Both the position numbers and the translations under genes were made by a program. A stretch of 64,000 bases of DNA from UBA4877 sp002399345 (GTDB lineage Bacteria; Bacillota; Thermoanaerobacteria; Thermoanaerobacterales; UBA4877), in NCBI GenBank assembly GCA_036752905.1, contig DAIORT010000001.1, forward strand, positions 1 to 64,000, written 5' to 3'. Shown here in pieces: positions 24,853 to 34,276 of this stretch. The number at the start of each line of letters is the position of its first letter. Position 1 is the first letter of the stretch. Under the pieces are notes generated by a model. That model searched no databases. It was not told where the DNA came from and saw nothing but the letters and a program-made list of their open reading frames with translations.

Positions 24853-25635
24853 CTAATTTGTCATACCCCATTTTTTAACTGTGTTTTTTTCAATTATCTC
24901 GAATAAGACTGTTTCCACCAAAAATCCTATTACCACTATTATAAGCAGGCCAGCGAAAACACCCGGCATATCCATCATGAATCTTTTTTCGAATATATAC
25001 CAGCCCAATCCGCTTTCACTGCCTGTGGCACCAAATATCATTTCAGCGGATATCAAAGCTCTCCATGCCCGCGACCAGCCGACTTGAAGACCGGTAAGCA
25101 GAGAGGGCAGCGCCGAGGGTATCATTATACGACCTATAATGCTTAATTTTTTAAGCCCTATATTGCTCCCCACCTCAAGATATATCTTGGGTATGGTCTT
25201 AAAACCGGTAATTGTATTCAAAATCATAGGCCATAAAACAGAGTGTATTATAATAAATACGATTGAATTTTTACCCGTACCAAACCATAGGATTGCCATG
25301 GGCAGCAAGGCAACACCTGGTAATGGGTCCATTATAGATACCAGAGTTGTTACGCATTCGTTTATTCTATCTGAAATCATGGCGCAGATTGATATGACTA
25401 TGGCCAGTATATCTCCTATAACCATACCGTCAATGATCATGCGGAAAGAATTGTATGTCTGCATCATAATGGTGCCTTTTTTAATTTCTCTGATGAAAGC
25501 CGATGATATACTCTGCAAGCTTGGGAAAAGCAGCTCGGGGAAAACTCCGCTCTGAGCAAAAATTTCCCAAAGCAGGCATAAAGCTATAATAAAGAATATT
25601 TTATTGTATTTAGTATGTTTGTTCAGCTTAATCAC
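24853..25635 (-). CDS. ABC importer permease (SsuC/TauC-like)
   Basis: About 260 residues, six predicted membrane helices (first at about 11-28), and the binding-protein-dependent permease EAA loop seen as EVGSNIGLKKLSIIGRIMIPSALP. The GTG at 25635 sits directly against AAAGGA, so the real start may lie a few codons in. It forms the channel with the ATPase downstream and receives substrate from the lipoprotein encoded 12 nt upstream. Confidence 0.85.
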   Translation of the reverse strand: MIKLNKHTKYNKIFFIIALCLLWEIFAQSGVFPELLFPSLQSISSAFIREIKKGTIMMQTYNSFRMIIDGMVIGDILAIVISICAMISDRINECVTTLVSIMDPLPGVALLPMAILWFGTGKNSIVFIIIHSVLWPMILNTITGFKTIPKIYLEVGSNIGLKKLSIIGRIMIPSALPSLLTGLQVGWSRAWRALISAEMIFGATGSESGLGWYIFEKRFMMDMPGVFAGLLIIVVIGFLVETVLFEIIEKNTVKKWGMTN

Positions 25636-25647
25636 TCCTTTGCCGAT

Positions 25648-26682
25648 TTAATATTGCATTTTCTCAATGTATGTTTTTTCACCATTTTTTTTGCCCATTT
25701 GGGCGGTGATGTTTTCAAATGCAATATCACTTATCTTACTAGGAACCTTATTTATATATCCCGCTTCCTTCATGAAAGCAGCCATTTTAAGAAGGCCGTA
25801 TGGCGTGCTTGAATAGTTTGTATCCTTCCATGTAATGTATTCTAGGATTTTATTTTCGCTTATATTATATATAGGTGCTAATATCTTGGATACTTCTTTT
25901 GGCTGCTCGTTTATTGTTGTAATTGCTTGATTTAAAGCTTGGTAGACGGCGGCATATGCCATGGGGTTATTATCATGGAATTTTTCCGTGGCTACCAGGA
26001 AGATATGTGTAAATTCGCCTCCGAAGGCTTCCTTGCTTGTTAGAATTTCATGCATTTCAGGGGTGTTTAATTCTTCGAAGTAGTAAGGTGCAGAAGCAAA
26101 ATGAGCCGCTACCTGTTTATTTGTCAAAGCATTCATGGCATCAGGATGTGACATGGACAACACCTTGTCATCCATGGCATGTGGATCATTCAGCAATTTT
26201 TTACTTTCCATCTGCAGAAAAATGTGCTGTGTGCTTCCTAAGGTGGGCAATGCTATCTTGTCATTATCCTTAAGATCGGTTATAGATTTGATATCCGGAC
26301 GATATGTAATAATTCCGTTCGGACCGCCTTGAACACTGGATACCAGCTTTATCTTTACTCCCTTGTCACGGCTTATAAAAAAAGGCGGGGGTCCCATAAA
26401 AGCAAAATCCACTTTGTCTGCTGCCAGAGCCTCATTGATTGCTCCGCCTGATGGGAATGTCTGCCAAACTATTTTTGCATTGGGTATATATTTGTTTATT
26501 ATCTTTTTCTTTTCCATTATCTGTGCCGGGGCATATTGAAGGCCGTATTGAGTTGCAATACGGACGGTTACCTGGTCATGTACTTCATTACTTGTTTTAG
26601 TTTTATTAACTTTACATCCGCTGAATGAAAATATCATTATAAAAATAAGCAGGTATGCGGACCATTTCACGATCCTATTCAT
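25648..26682 (-). CDS. ABC importer substrate-binding lipoprotein (NrtA/SsuA/TauA-like)
   Basis: 344 residues with a lipoprotein signal ending in FSFSGC (Cys about residue 23), so it would be anchored on the outer face of the membrane. The mature part has the family pattern VRIATQYGLQYAPAQIMEKK, NEALAADKVDFAFMGPPPFFI and ALPTLGSTQHIFL. The family binds nitrate, bicarbonate, aliphatic sulfonates, taurine or thiamine precursors; the ligand here is unknown. It is the first gene of a three-gene minus-strand operon, with AAAGGAGG before ATG 26682. A short direct repeat CCGAATAAA lies in the divergent gap (26730-26765). Confidence 0.85.
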   Translation of the reverse strand: MNRIVKWSAYLLIFIMIFSFSGCKVNKTKTSNEVHDQVTVRIATQYGLQYAPAQIMEKKKIINKYIPNAKIVWQTFPSGGAINEALAADKVDFAFMGPPPFFISRDKGVKIKLVSSVQGGPNGIITYRPDIKSITDLKDNDKIALPTLGSTQHIFLQMESKKLLNDPHAMDDKVLSMSHPDAMNALTNKQVAAHFASAPYYFEELNTPEMHEILTSKEAFGGEFTHIFLVATEKFHDNNPMAYAAVYQALNQAITTINEQPKEVSKILAPIYNISENKILEYITWKDTNYSSTPYGLLKMAAFMKEAGYINKVPSKISDIAFENITAQMGKKNGEKTYIEKMQY

Positions 26683-26805
26683 TAAAACAGACCTCCTTTA
26701 TGGTTTTAATACATATTATTAGGATGCATAGTTAGCTGTTACCGAATAAACCGAATAAATTATTTTTTAATGTTTAAAATAATGGAAGCAGAGGAGGTAA
26801 GAGAT

Positions 26806-28002
26806 GTGACTAAAAAAAGGTATTTGGTACTGTTTGTGATATCTTTGGTTCCATTTAACATGGTTTTGGGTAATTCCATGCTTGTTCCGGCGCTGCCTGT
26901 TTTACAGCATGAAATGAATATAACCAGCCTGCAGGCTAATTTATTAATAACGTTGTTTTCACTGCCGGCAGCTATAGCTATACCGTTTTTAGGGTATTTG
27001 GCTGACAAGATTGGAAGGAAAGCAATAATAGTTCCTTCACTTTTGATATATGGGGCGGGAGGAATCATCTGCGGTTTGTCTGCACTATTAATGGCCAGGC
27101 CTTATGTAGGCATGGTGATAGGAAGGATAATACAGGGACTAGGTGGAGCGGGCACTGCGCCTATAGCAATGACCCTTACCGGTGACCTTTTTACGGATGA
27201 AGAAAGAACCCAAGCGATGGGCATAAATGAGGCGGCAAACGGTTTGGGAAAGGTTATGAGTCCTATTTTGGGTTCTATTTTCCTTATGATAAAATGGTAT
27301 TTTCTTTTTTTTGTTTACGCAATAATATCAATACCTGTGGCCTTAGCCGTGCATTTTGTTGTTAAAGAAAAGAAGACTGATTCAAAATCGAGTAAAAATT
27401 ATTTCCATAGTGTTATTAAATTAATGCAGGACAAAAAATGGTCGTTTTTGTCATGCTTGTTTGCAGGTATAGCTGTATTTTTCACTTTGTTTGGAGTTTT
27501 GTCTTATATGTCTGATGTATTGGAAACAAAATATGCTATAAAGGGAATGTATAAGGGATTATTGATAGCCATTCCCGTGTTTACCATGAGCATAACCTCT
27601 TTCATTAACGGTGTAATTTTCAAAGATAAGAATACTTTTAAACTTACTATAATAGCGGGCCTTACTATTATTGGGACCACTATGCTTATAAGTATTTTTG
27701 TAAAAGATATAGTATGGCTTATGGTGATTATCGGTTTGATGGGCTTAGGCGCTGGCCTGGTCCTGCCATCATTGAATACACTGATAACAAGCAGCGTGCC
27801 GTTGGAGAAGAGAGGTTCCGTGACCGCTATATATGGAAGTATTAGGTTTATTGGGGTAGCTATCGGGCCGCCCATATTTAATTATCTTCTTGGTATAGGA
27901 AGATGGGTAATGCTCACGGTACCGACTGTTGCCTCTTTTTTGGCCTTAATTATATGCATACTCATGTTAAATCAAAAGGACATGCTTGAGTACAGGAATT
28001 GA
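26806..28002 (+). CDS. Major facilitator superfamily efflux transporter
   Basis: 398 residues with 12 predicted helices. The loop 2-3 motif is FLGYLADKIGRKAIIV (motif A), and GRIIQGLGGAGTAPIA resembles the motif B/C region of drug:H+ antiporters, so export of a small hydrophobic compound is the best guess. GTG 26806 is eight bases after GAGGAGG, while the in-frame ATG at 26770 lies upstream of that site. It is divergent from the ABC importer. Confidence 0.82.
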   Translation: MTKKRYLVLFVISLVPFNMVLGNSMLVPALPVLQHEMNITSLQANLLITLFSLPAAIAIPFLGYLADKIGRKAIIVPSLLIYGAGGIICGLSALLMARPYVGMVIGRIIQGLGGAGTAPIAMTLTGDLFTDEERTQAMGINEAANGLGKVMSPILGSIFLMIKWYFLFFVYAIISIPVALAVHFVVKEKKTDSKSSKNYFHSVIKLMQDKKWSFLSCLFAGIAVFFTLFGVLSYMSDVLETKYAIKGMYKGLLIAIPVFTMSITSFINGVIFKDKNTFKLTIIAGLTIIGTTMLISIFVKDIVWLMVIIGLMGLGAGLVLPSLNTLITSSVPLEKRGSVTAIYGSIRFIGVAIGPPIFNYLLGIGRWVMLTVPTVASFLALIICILMLNQKDMLEYRN

Positions 28003-28012
28003 AATATATTAT

Positions 28013-28474
28013 TTATAGAAAAATCCCCAGCAGGTTTAGTAAAAAAAGGATTATGATCATTATTGCAGCCGGCATAAGCGGACCCACAGGTATGCCTTTA
28101 AAAAATGTTACACCTATCAGAGAGCCGATTATAATACCCATTATTAGTTGCGGGTAATTATTTAAAAGATTTGTCCCGTTTTTATTTAAAACTGTTGCTA
28201 AAATTCCTGCAAGTATTGATATAAGACCCATGGGAGAGGTTATAGTTTCATAAATGCTCAGTATTATGTTCTTTGTTTTTGTTAAAGGAACTAAAATATA
28301 TATCATTAAAAACAGCAGACCTATATCAAGACTGTATCTTTCAAGTAGAGGGAAGTACCTTGATAATGGAGTTGACATAATAATCAATAATATTGAGGAC
28401 GCAACCGCAATGTTGTTTGAATGACTTATAATCCCTAGCGCAATCATTATAAGCAGGATATATTGATTTTTCAT
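28013..28474 (-). CDS. DUF441 family membrane protein
   Basis: 153 residues, almost entirely hydrophobic with four or five helices. Characteristic pieces are SPMGLISILAGILATVLNKNG, PQLIMGIIIGSLIGVTFFKGIPVGPLMPAA. This matches the DUF441 (YeaL/YtwI) family of unknown function. It lies two bases after the SpoVB-like gene on the same strand and is probably co-transcribed. The plus-strand MFS gene ends 10 nt away, convergent, with no terminator seen. Confidence 0.82.
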   Translation of the reverse strand: MKNQYILLIMIALGIISHSNNIAVASSILLIIMSTPLSRYFPLLERYSLDIGLLFLMIYILVPLTKTKNIILSIYETITSPMGLISILAGILATVLNKNGTNLLNNYPQLIMGIIIGSLIGVTFFKGIPVGPLMPAAIMIIILFLLNLLGIFL

Positions 28475-28476
28475 TT

Positions 28477-30018
28477 TTATATTCTCCGTGGGAAAGGAAA
28501 AATTTTAAGCAAGTTGTCTTTTTTAATCGCTCCGGTAAATATTAACGTCAATAAATAAATAACGAGCGAAATACAGATAGTGGTAACAAGGTTTGTAAAA
28601 CCATTGGATATTGGATTAATATGATATAATATTTTTAGGTTTATATAGAAAAATAAACATGACATTAAAGTCTTTATAAATAATTGGCAATCGATTTTTA
28701 TGGCAGTGAATTTTCTTACACTGATATAACTGAGCAGGAACAGAATAAAGAAACTTAAATAATAACCGATAAAGTAGCCGTTTACCATAAGTGCCGGCTG
28801 TGCAACCATATAATATGTACAAAGTGTCCTTATTATAGATGCCGAGGATGTAATTAATAATGTTAATTTTTGTTTTCCCATACCATTTAAGGTGCTGGTC
28901 ATTATGTGGGAGAGGTACATAAAGGGTACTACAAAAGAAAACATTTTCATGAATTTTCCCACTTCGGCATTATGATATAAAACTACGGCTATTTCATTAG
29001 ATAGTGATAACAAAAGTGCACTGGTTGCAAAACTTACAATAATGGTATAGCATACGGATTCATCAATACGATGTTCCAAAGACGGCATATCATTTTTTTC
29101 ATGTGCTTCGGCTATGGCGGGTATCAGTGTGACGGACAGCGAGTTTACAACTATGGATGGTAGCATTACTATAGGCAGGGCCATGCCGGAAAGTTCACCG
29201 AATATAGAGAGGGATTTTTGCTTACTTAGATTTATCATTAATCTTTGAGGTATGATTACTGATTCCACAGACTGCAAAAGAGTGTTTACAAATCTGTTAA
29301 GTGAAAGAGGAAAGGTTGTACCAATTACCCTTGATATGATTTTTGCACTGGCCATTGGTTTTACGGATTTTGATATTTTAATAGACCGCCATTCTACTTT
29401 ATATCTGTAAGACATATATATGAATCCTGCGATTTCACCTATGATAGAACTTAATACCGATGCTGCCACGGCGTACTCTATTCCCATGGGCAGAACGGCA
29501 TCAATTATAAATAAAATGAACCCTATTTTAAATAATTCTTCAATAATATTAGCTGTCGCCGTAGGCTTAATGTTTTGTATTCCCTCAAAATAACCTCGTA
29601 TCACAGCAGAAGATGATATGATAAAAAGAGCCGGGGCAAATACAAATATTGACATTAATGTACGCTCGTCTTTTAAAATATTACTTGATATATATTTTGA
29701 CCATATCATGATTATGCTGCAGACAGCTACACTTATTATTATAATGAGCATCAAACTCAGTTGGATAATCTTACGAGTGTTGGCACCGCCTCGGCTTGTT
29801 GACTGTGCTACCAATTTTGATACGGTGACGGATATGCCGCCCGTGGTTATGCTAAGTGCAGTAATATAAATAGGCATAACAAGCTGATATACGCCCATTC
29901 CTTCCGGCCCGATTTTGTTTGACAGTACGATTCTGAATACAAATCCGAGGAATTTGCTTATCAGGTTAGCAATGGTCAATATTAATGCACCCTGGACAAA
30001 ACCGAGTTTTTCTACCAA
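28477..30018 (-). CDS. SpoVB/YtgP-like polysaccharide flippase (MOP superfamily)
   Basis: 513 residues and about 14 membrane segments. The N-terminal GALILTIANLISKFLGFVFRI and GPEGMGVYQLVMPIY are hallmark sequences of the SpoVB/YtgP/MurJ-type lipid flippases of Firmicutes, as is VESVIIPQRL in the middle. Members flip lipid-linked peptidoglycan precursors or are needed for the spore cortex. Several paralogues usually exist per genome, so the exact role (spore or vegetative) is open. The start at 30018 follows GGGAGAGG. Confidence 0.82.
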   Translation of the reverse strand: MVEKLGFVQGALILTIANLISKFLGFVFRIVLSNKIGPEGMGVYQLVMPIYITALSITTGGISVTVSKLVAQSTSRGGANTRKIIQLSLMLIIIISVAVCSIIMIWSKYISSNILKDERTLMSIFVFAPALFIISSSAVIRGYFEGIQNIKPTATANIIEELFKIGFILFIIDAVLPMGIEYAVAASVLSSIIGEIAGFIYMSYRYKVEWRSIKISKSVKPMASAKIISRVIGTTFPLSLNRFVNTLLQSVESVIIPQRLMINLSKQKSLSIFGELSGMALPIVMLPSIVVNSLSVTLIPAIAEAHEKNDMPSLEHRIDESVCYTIIVSFATSALLLSLSNEIAVVLYHNAEVGKFMKMFSFVVPFMYLSHIMTSTLNGMGKQKLTLLITSSASIIRTLCTYYMVAQPALMVNGYFIGYYLSFFILFLLSYISVRKFTAIKIDCQLFIKTLMSCLFFYINLKILYHINPISNGFTNLVTTICISLVIYLLTLIFTGAIKKDNLLKIFPFPRRI

Positions 30019-30241
30019 AGTATCCCTCTCCCTTATATCTTTGACATTATAAATATTATGGTAGTAGAATTACAAATATACATGAGACGATATGGGTATT
30101 GTCTTTTCTAAAATTCTCAAGATGTGTTATAATGATTATGATTTATAGATTACAAAATTAGACTATATCACGTTTATTAAAGTAAATACCAACCTGTTTA
30201 TGCTTAATAGATATATTCGAAATCAAAAGGAGGCAGGGATA

Positions 30242-30463
30242 TTGGAACAGGAAGTTAAGAAAGCATTGGATACAATCAGGCCCTCTCTTCAGGCTGATGG
30301 TGGAGATGTGGAATTGGTTGAAGTAAGTAAAGACGGTACGGTAAGCGTGAGATTGGTAGGCGCCTGCGGGAACTGCCCGCTTTCCATTATAACTTTGCAG
30401 CAAGGGATAGAGCGCACGCTTAAAGAAATGGTGCCGGATGTTAAAAAAGTATTGGCAGTATAG
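30242..30463 (+). CDS. NifU C-terminal domain protein (Nfu-type Fe-S scaffold)
   Basis: 73 residues: a stand-alone NifU C-terminal domain, with IRPSLQADGGDVELV and the CGNCP CXXC pair that binds an Fe-S cluster between two monomers, followed by GIERTLKEMVPDV. It probably delivers clusters or takes them from the cysteine desulfurase encoded 240 nt downstream. TTG 30242 is eight bases after AAAAGGAGG; an ATG at 30200 precedes that site. A TGTTATAAT extended -10 lies at 30126-30134. Confidence 0.9.
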   Translation: MEQEVKKALDTIRPSLQADGGDVELVEVSKDGTVSVRLVGACGNCPLSIITLQQGIERTLKEMVPDVKKVLAV

Positions 30464-30464
30464 A

Positions 30465-30503
30465 TTAAATGACAGGTCAATGTGATCTGTCATTTAATTA
30501 TAT
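30465..30503 (+). terminator. Terminator after the Nfu gene
   Basis: A perfect 11-bp stem TTAAATGACAG / CTGTCATTTAA with an 11-nt loop and a modest T-rich tail (TTATATTATT). Confidence 0.7.
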
Positions 30504-30640
30504 TATTAGTCCTATACTCATCTTTACATCTACTTATGTAAGCAATTTTAAAATGTAATAATGCTGCACTTCCGGCATTGTGCCTTTTAAAGTTAACCAC
30601 CACTTCAAAATATATTTAATTTATTAAGGCATATGAACAC

Positions 30641-30669
30641 TTGTCATATAATTGATATTTGTCTATAAT
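30641..30669 (+). promoter_or_regulatory. Sigma-A promoter of the nifS-thiI operon
   Basis: TTGTCA (30641-30646), 17 nt, perfect TATAAT (30664-30669), 31 nt before the start codon. Confidence 0.75.
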
Positions 30670-30700
30670 TTAAAGGATATATACTAGGGAGTGATTATAT

Positions 30701-31852
30701 ATGGAAATCTATCTTGATAATAGCGCTACAACCCGTGTCAAAAAAGAAATTGTAGATGGGGTTATAAAGATATTGACTGAGAATTATGGTAATCCTTCCT
30801 CTTTGCACCACAAGGGTGTAGAGGCTGAAAAGATACTTAATTATTCGCGGGATATGGTGGCACGGATTTTAAAATGTGATAGGGATGACAAGATATATTT
30901 TACATCGGGGGGTACTGAATCAAATAATCTTGCAATTAGAGGATATCTAAAAGCAAATAAACACAAGGGTAATCATATAATTACAACCGCTATAGAGCAC
31001 CCGTCTGTAATGAATACATTTTTGGATATGGAAAAGCAAGGATACGAGGTGGACATTCTGCCTGTGGATCCTATGGGATATATAAATACTGAGGATTTAA
31101 AAAGTATGGTTACGGATGAAACAGCTTTGATAAGTGTTATGATGGTCAATAATGAGATAGGTACAATTGAGCCAATCAAAGAAATATCGGCTATTGCTAA
31201 AGAAAAAGGCGCCATACTGCATGTGGATGCAGTCCAGGCTTATGGCAAGCTGGATTTTGGCGTTAAGGATTACGGTATAGACATGTTATCGGTAAGTGGG
31301 CACAAAATCCATGGGTTAAAGGGCAGCGGGGTTTTATATGTGGACAAAAATATAAAATTACTGCCGATATTAACCGGCGGCGGCCAAGAAATGAATGTGA
31401 GATCGGGCACGGAAAATGTTCCCGGGATTTATGCTTTGGGTAAGGCGTCTGAATTATTATTAGGGAAAATAGAAGAAAATGCAAGATATTTATATAAGCT
31501 TAAAGGAAAATTTGTTGAGGAGCTTAATGATTTAGAAGGCTGGAGCATAAATGGGCCTGGCCTAAACGAGGCGGCACCGCATATCATAAATATTTCTTTT
31601 AGCGGGGTACGCGGAGAGGTATTGGTACATGCTCTTGAAGAATACGGAATCTATGTATCTACCGGTTCGGCATGTTCGTCAAAGCGTAATTCGGAGAGTT
31701 CCGTATTAAAGGCAATAGGTTTAAAACCGAATGCACTTAAGGGTGTTATTCGCGTAAGCTTTTCAATACTCAACACGGAGGAAGAGATTGTTAAAGCTGC
31801 CGATGCAATAAAAGAGACCGTACCAGAGCTACGGAAATATACGAGGGGGTAA
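30701..31852 (+). CDS. Cysteine desulfurase (NifS/IscS class)
   Basis: 383 residues of aminotransferase class V fold: LDNSATT at the N terminus, TSGGTESNN, HVDAVQAYGK, the pyridoxal-phosphate Lys in SGHKIHGLKGSG, and the active Cys loop STGSACSSK near residue 325. It liberates sulfur from cysteine as a protein persulfide. It is two bases from thiI, so its main client here is likely tRNA 4-thiouridine synthesis, with Fe-S assembly also possible. ATG 30701 has GGGAG upstream. Confidence 0.92.
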   Translation: MEIYLDNSATTRVKKEIVDGVIKILTENYGNPSSLHHKGVEAEKILNYSRDMVARILKCDRDDKIYFTSGGTESNNLAIRGYLKANKHKGNHIITTAIEHPSVMNTFLDMEKQGYEVDILPVDPMGYINTEDLKSMVTDETALISVMMVNNEIGTIEPIKEISAIAKEKGAILHVDAVQAYGKLDFGVKDYGIDMLSVSGHKIHGLKGSGVLYVDKNIKLLPILTGGGQEMNVRSGTENVPGIYALGKASELLLGKIEENARYLYKLKGKFVEELNDLEGWSINGPGLNEAAPHIINISFSGVRGEVLVHALEEYGIYVSTGSACSSKRNSESSVLKAIGLKPNALKGVIRVSFSILNTEEEIVKAADAIKETVPELRKYTRG

Positions 31853-31854
31853 AT

Positions 31855-33003
31855 ATGGGCAAGCTATTTATGTTAAGTTATGGTGAGATTGCTTTAAAAG
31901 GATCTAATAAAAGGTATTTTGAAAATATCTTGATAAAGACTGTTAAAAATAAAATTCCTAATTGTAAAATTGAAAAACTGTCTGGTAAATTACTTCTTGA
32001 TATAAATAACGGTCAATCGGATCAAGAAATAAGCGCAGGCCTGCATAGAATATTCGGCATCAGCCGGATAGCCAGAGTCTATGAAACAGAAACAGATATT
32101 AAAGCCATTAAAGAAAAAACAATTGAGATTTTAAGTAATGTTAAATTTAATAGTTTTAAGGTTGTAACAAAGCGACCCAACAAAAGTTTTCAATATAATA
32201 GTCCCTGGATAAACAGAATACTGGGTGAACATATATTGAAACATTACAGCGATAAGAAGGTGGATGTGCATAACCCTGAATTAATTGTCAATGTTGAAGT
32301 TCGCGGCAATACGTATATATACACCCGGTATGAAAAAGCTGCCGGAGGTCTGCCGTACGGTACGTCTGGGAAAGCCGTATCGATGCTTTCCGGCGGAATA
32401 GATAGTCCCGTTGCATCATGGCTCATGATGAAGAGGGGCGTGGAGATTATCCCGGTACATTTTTACAGTTTCCCTTTTACCAGTGAAAGATCTAAACAGA
32501 AAGTATTGGATTTAACTAAAGTACTATCTAGCTATTCTTACAATGGTATAAAGCTGTACATCGTATTTTTTACGGATATTCAAAAAGCCATTTATGATAA
32601 TTGTCCAGATAATTATATAATTACTATAATGCGGCGTATGATGTTTAGGATAGCTTTACAAATAGCCAAAAGGGAAAATGCATTAGGACTAGTAACCGGT
32701 GAGAATTTAGGACAGGTTGCAAGCCAGACAATGCAAAATATGGCGGTCACAAATACTTTGGCGGATATACCCGTTTACCGGCCGCTAATCGGTATGGACA
32801 AGCAGGACATAATAGATTACTCTGAGAAGATAGGAACTTATGATATATCAATAAGACCATACGATGATTGCTGTACGGTTTTTGTTCCAAAACATCCAAT
32901 TATAAAACCAAATTATGAAAGAACTTTAGAGATAGAAAAGAAATTTGATGTGCAAAGGCTGATCGAAGAAAGTCTGTCTAAAACGGAGATTGTATATATA
33001 TAA
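31855..33003 (+). CDS. thiI: tRNA 4-thiouridine sulfurtransferase ThiI
   Basis: 382 residues in typical order: N-terminal ferredoxin-like plus THUMP RNA-binding region (1-165), then the PP-loop ATPase SGGIDSPVASW (about 180). The C-terminal rhodanese domain found in some bacteria is absent, as usual in Firmicutes; a Cys pair in DDCCTVF remains. It adenylates U8 of tRNA and transfers sulfur from the desulfurase encoded just upstream, and may also serve thiazole synthesis. Confidence 0.93.
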   Translation: MGKLFMLSYGEIALKGSNKRYFENILIKTVKNKIPNCKIEKLSGKLLLDINNGQSDQEISAGLHRIFGISRIARVYETETDIKAIKEKTIEILSNVKFNSFKVVTKRPNKSFQYNSPWINRILGEHILKHYSDKKVDVHNPELIVNVEVRGNTYIYTRYEKAAGGLPYGTSGKAVSMLSGGIDSPVASWLMMKRGVEIIPVHFYSFPFTSERSKQKVLDLTKVLSSYSYNGIKLYIVFFTDIQKAIYDNCPDNYIITIMRRMMFRIALQIAKRENALGLVTGENLGQVASQTMQNMAVTNTLADIPVYRPLIGMDKQDIIDYSEKIGTYDISIRPYDDCCTVFVPKHPIIKPNYERTLEIEKKFDVQRLIEESLSKTEIVYI

Positions 33004-33008
33004 CAGAA

Positions 33009-33047
33009 ATTAATGTATAGAGGGAAAAACCTCTCTCTATACATTAA
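33009..33047. terminator. Strong bidirectional hairpin between thiI and ychF
   Basis: TTAATGTATAGAG pairs with CTCTATACATTAA, extended by GG/CC, around a short loop. It overlaps the last codons and stop of ychF, so the convergent genes share one terminator. T tracts are weak on both strands. Confidence 0.65.
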
Positions 33048-34131
33048 ACCTGAAAACAACCACATCACCGTCATCCATTACATAAGATTTTCCTTCAGAA
33101 CGAAGAAGACCTGCTTCACGTGCTTTAAGCTGACTGCCTGAGTTTATTAAATCATCAAAGGATATCACCTCAGCCCTGATAAAACCTCTTTCAAAGTCGC
33201 TGTGGATTTTTCCCGCAGCCTGAGGGGCTTTGGTGCCTTTAATTATTGTCCATGCCCGTACTTCCTTAGGGCCGGCGGTAAAAAAGTTTATATATCCGAG
33301 TAACTGATATGCTTTTCTTATAAGTGTGTTTAGCCCCGGCTCCTTAATTCCTATTTCATTTAAAAAGGCTATTTTCTCATTGTCCTCCATGTCTGATATT
33401 TCAGCCTCTATTTTTGCACAGATAGGAATCAAGTCCGATCCATCTTTTTCTGCATACATTCTAAGATTGTTAACGAATTTATTTTCATTTGTATCTAATA
33501 GTTCATCTTCATTTATATTAGCCACATACAATATTGGTTTATTTGTTAATAGATCCAAAGACTTTATAAGTTCCTTGTCTGAGTCGTCAAACTCAAGCTT
33601 TCTTGCCGGTATGCCATTTTCCAGTTCGCTTGTTAAATTCTGCAAAACCTTAGTTTGATGCAGCAGTTCCTTATCACCCGATTTTGACAATTTCTTTGTC
33701 TTTTCCATCCGCTTTTCTATAGTTTCCAGATCGGCAAATATTAATTCCATATTGATGGTCTCCACATCTCTTACCGGATCTATAGAATTTTCTACATGCA
33801 CTATGTTCTCGTCTTCAAAACATCTGACGACATGAATAATAGCATCTACACTTTTTATATGAGAAAGAAATTTATTTCCCAATCCTTCACCTTTACTGGC
33901 ACCCTTTACAAGCCCAGCTATATCAACAAATTCAACGGTTGCCGGTATTACCTTTAATGGGTGTTCCATATCCGAAAGTATCTTAAGTCTGTGATCAGGC
34001 ACCTCTACAACACCTACGTTAGGTTCTATGGTACAAAACGGGTAATTGTCCGCTGAAACTCCTACCTTTGTCAACGCATTAAAAAGAGTACTTTTACCTA
34101 CATTTGGTAAACCTATGATTCCTACCTGCAT
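33037..34131 (-). CDS. ychF: YchF/Obg-family nucleotide-binding protein
   Basis: 364 residues: G1 GLPNVGKSTLFNALT, switch DIAGLVKGASKGEGLGN, the G4-equivalent NINE (in place of NKXD, which explains ATP preference in this family), a coiled-coil insertion (about 130-200) and a C-terminal TGS domain (FFTAGPKEVRAWTI to the end). It is a ribosome-associated ATPase linked to stress adaptation. Start ATG 34131 after GAGGTGA. Confidence 0.95.
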   Translation of the reverse strand: MQVGIIGLPNVGKSTLFNALTKVGVSADNYPFCTIEPNVGVVEVPDHRLKILSDMEHPLKVIPATVEFVDIAGLVKGASKGEGLGNKFLSHIKSVDAIIHVVRCFEDENIVHVENSIDPVRDVETINMELIFADLETIEKRMEKTKKLSKSGDKELLHQTKVLQNLTSELENGIPARKLEFDDSDKELIKSLDLLTNKPILYVANINEDELLDTNENKFVNNLRMYAEKDGSDLIPICAKIEAEISDMEDNEKIAFLNEIGIKEPGLNTLIRKAYQLLGYINFFTAGPKEVRAWTIIKGTKAPQAAGKIHSDFERGFIRAEVISFDDLINSGSQLKAREAGLLRSEGKSYVMDDGDVVVFRFNV

Positions 34132-34276
34132 TTAATTCACCTCAAAATCTTATTATTCATTGTAAATTATATAATAATAAATATTTAAATTCAACTTAAC
34201 AGCTAAATACAAATTTTACAATTATAAATTAATATTTTTGTATTAAAGGTTAATAATAATATTGAGGTGAACTTTA

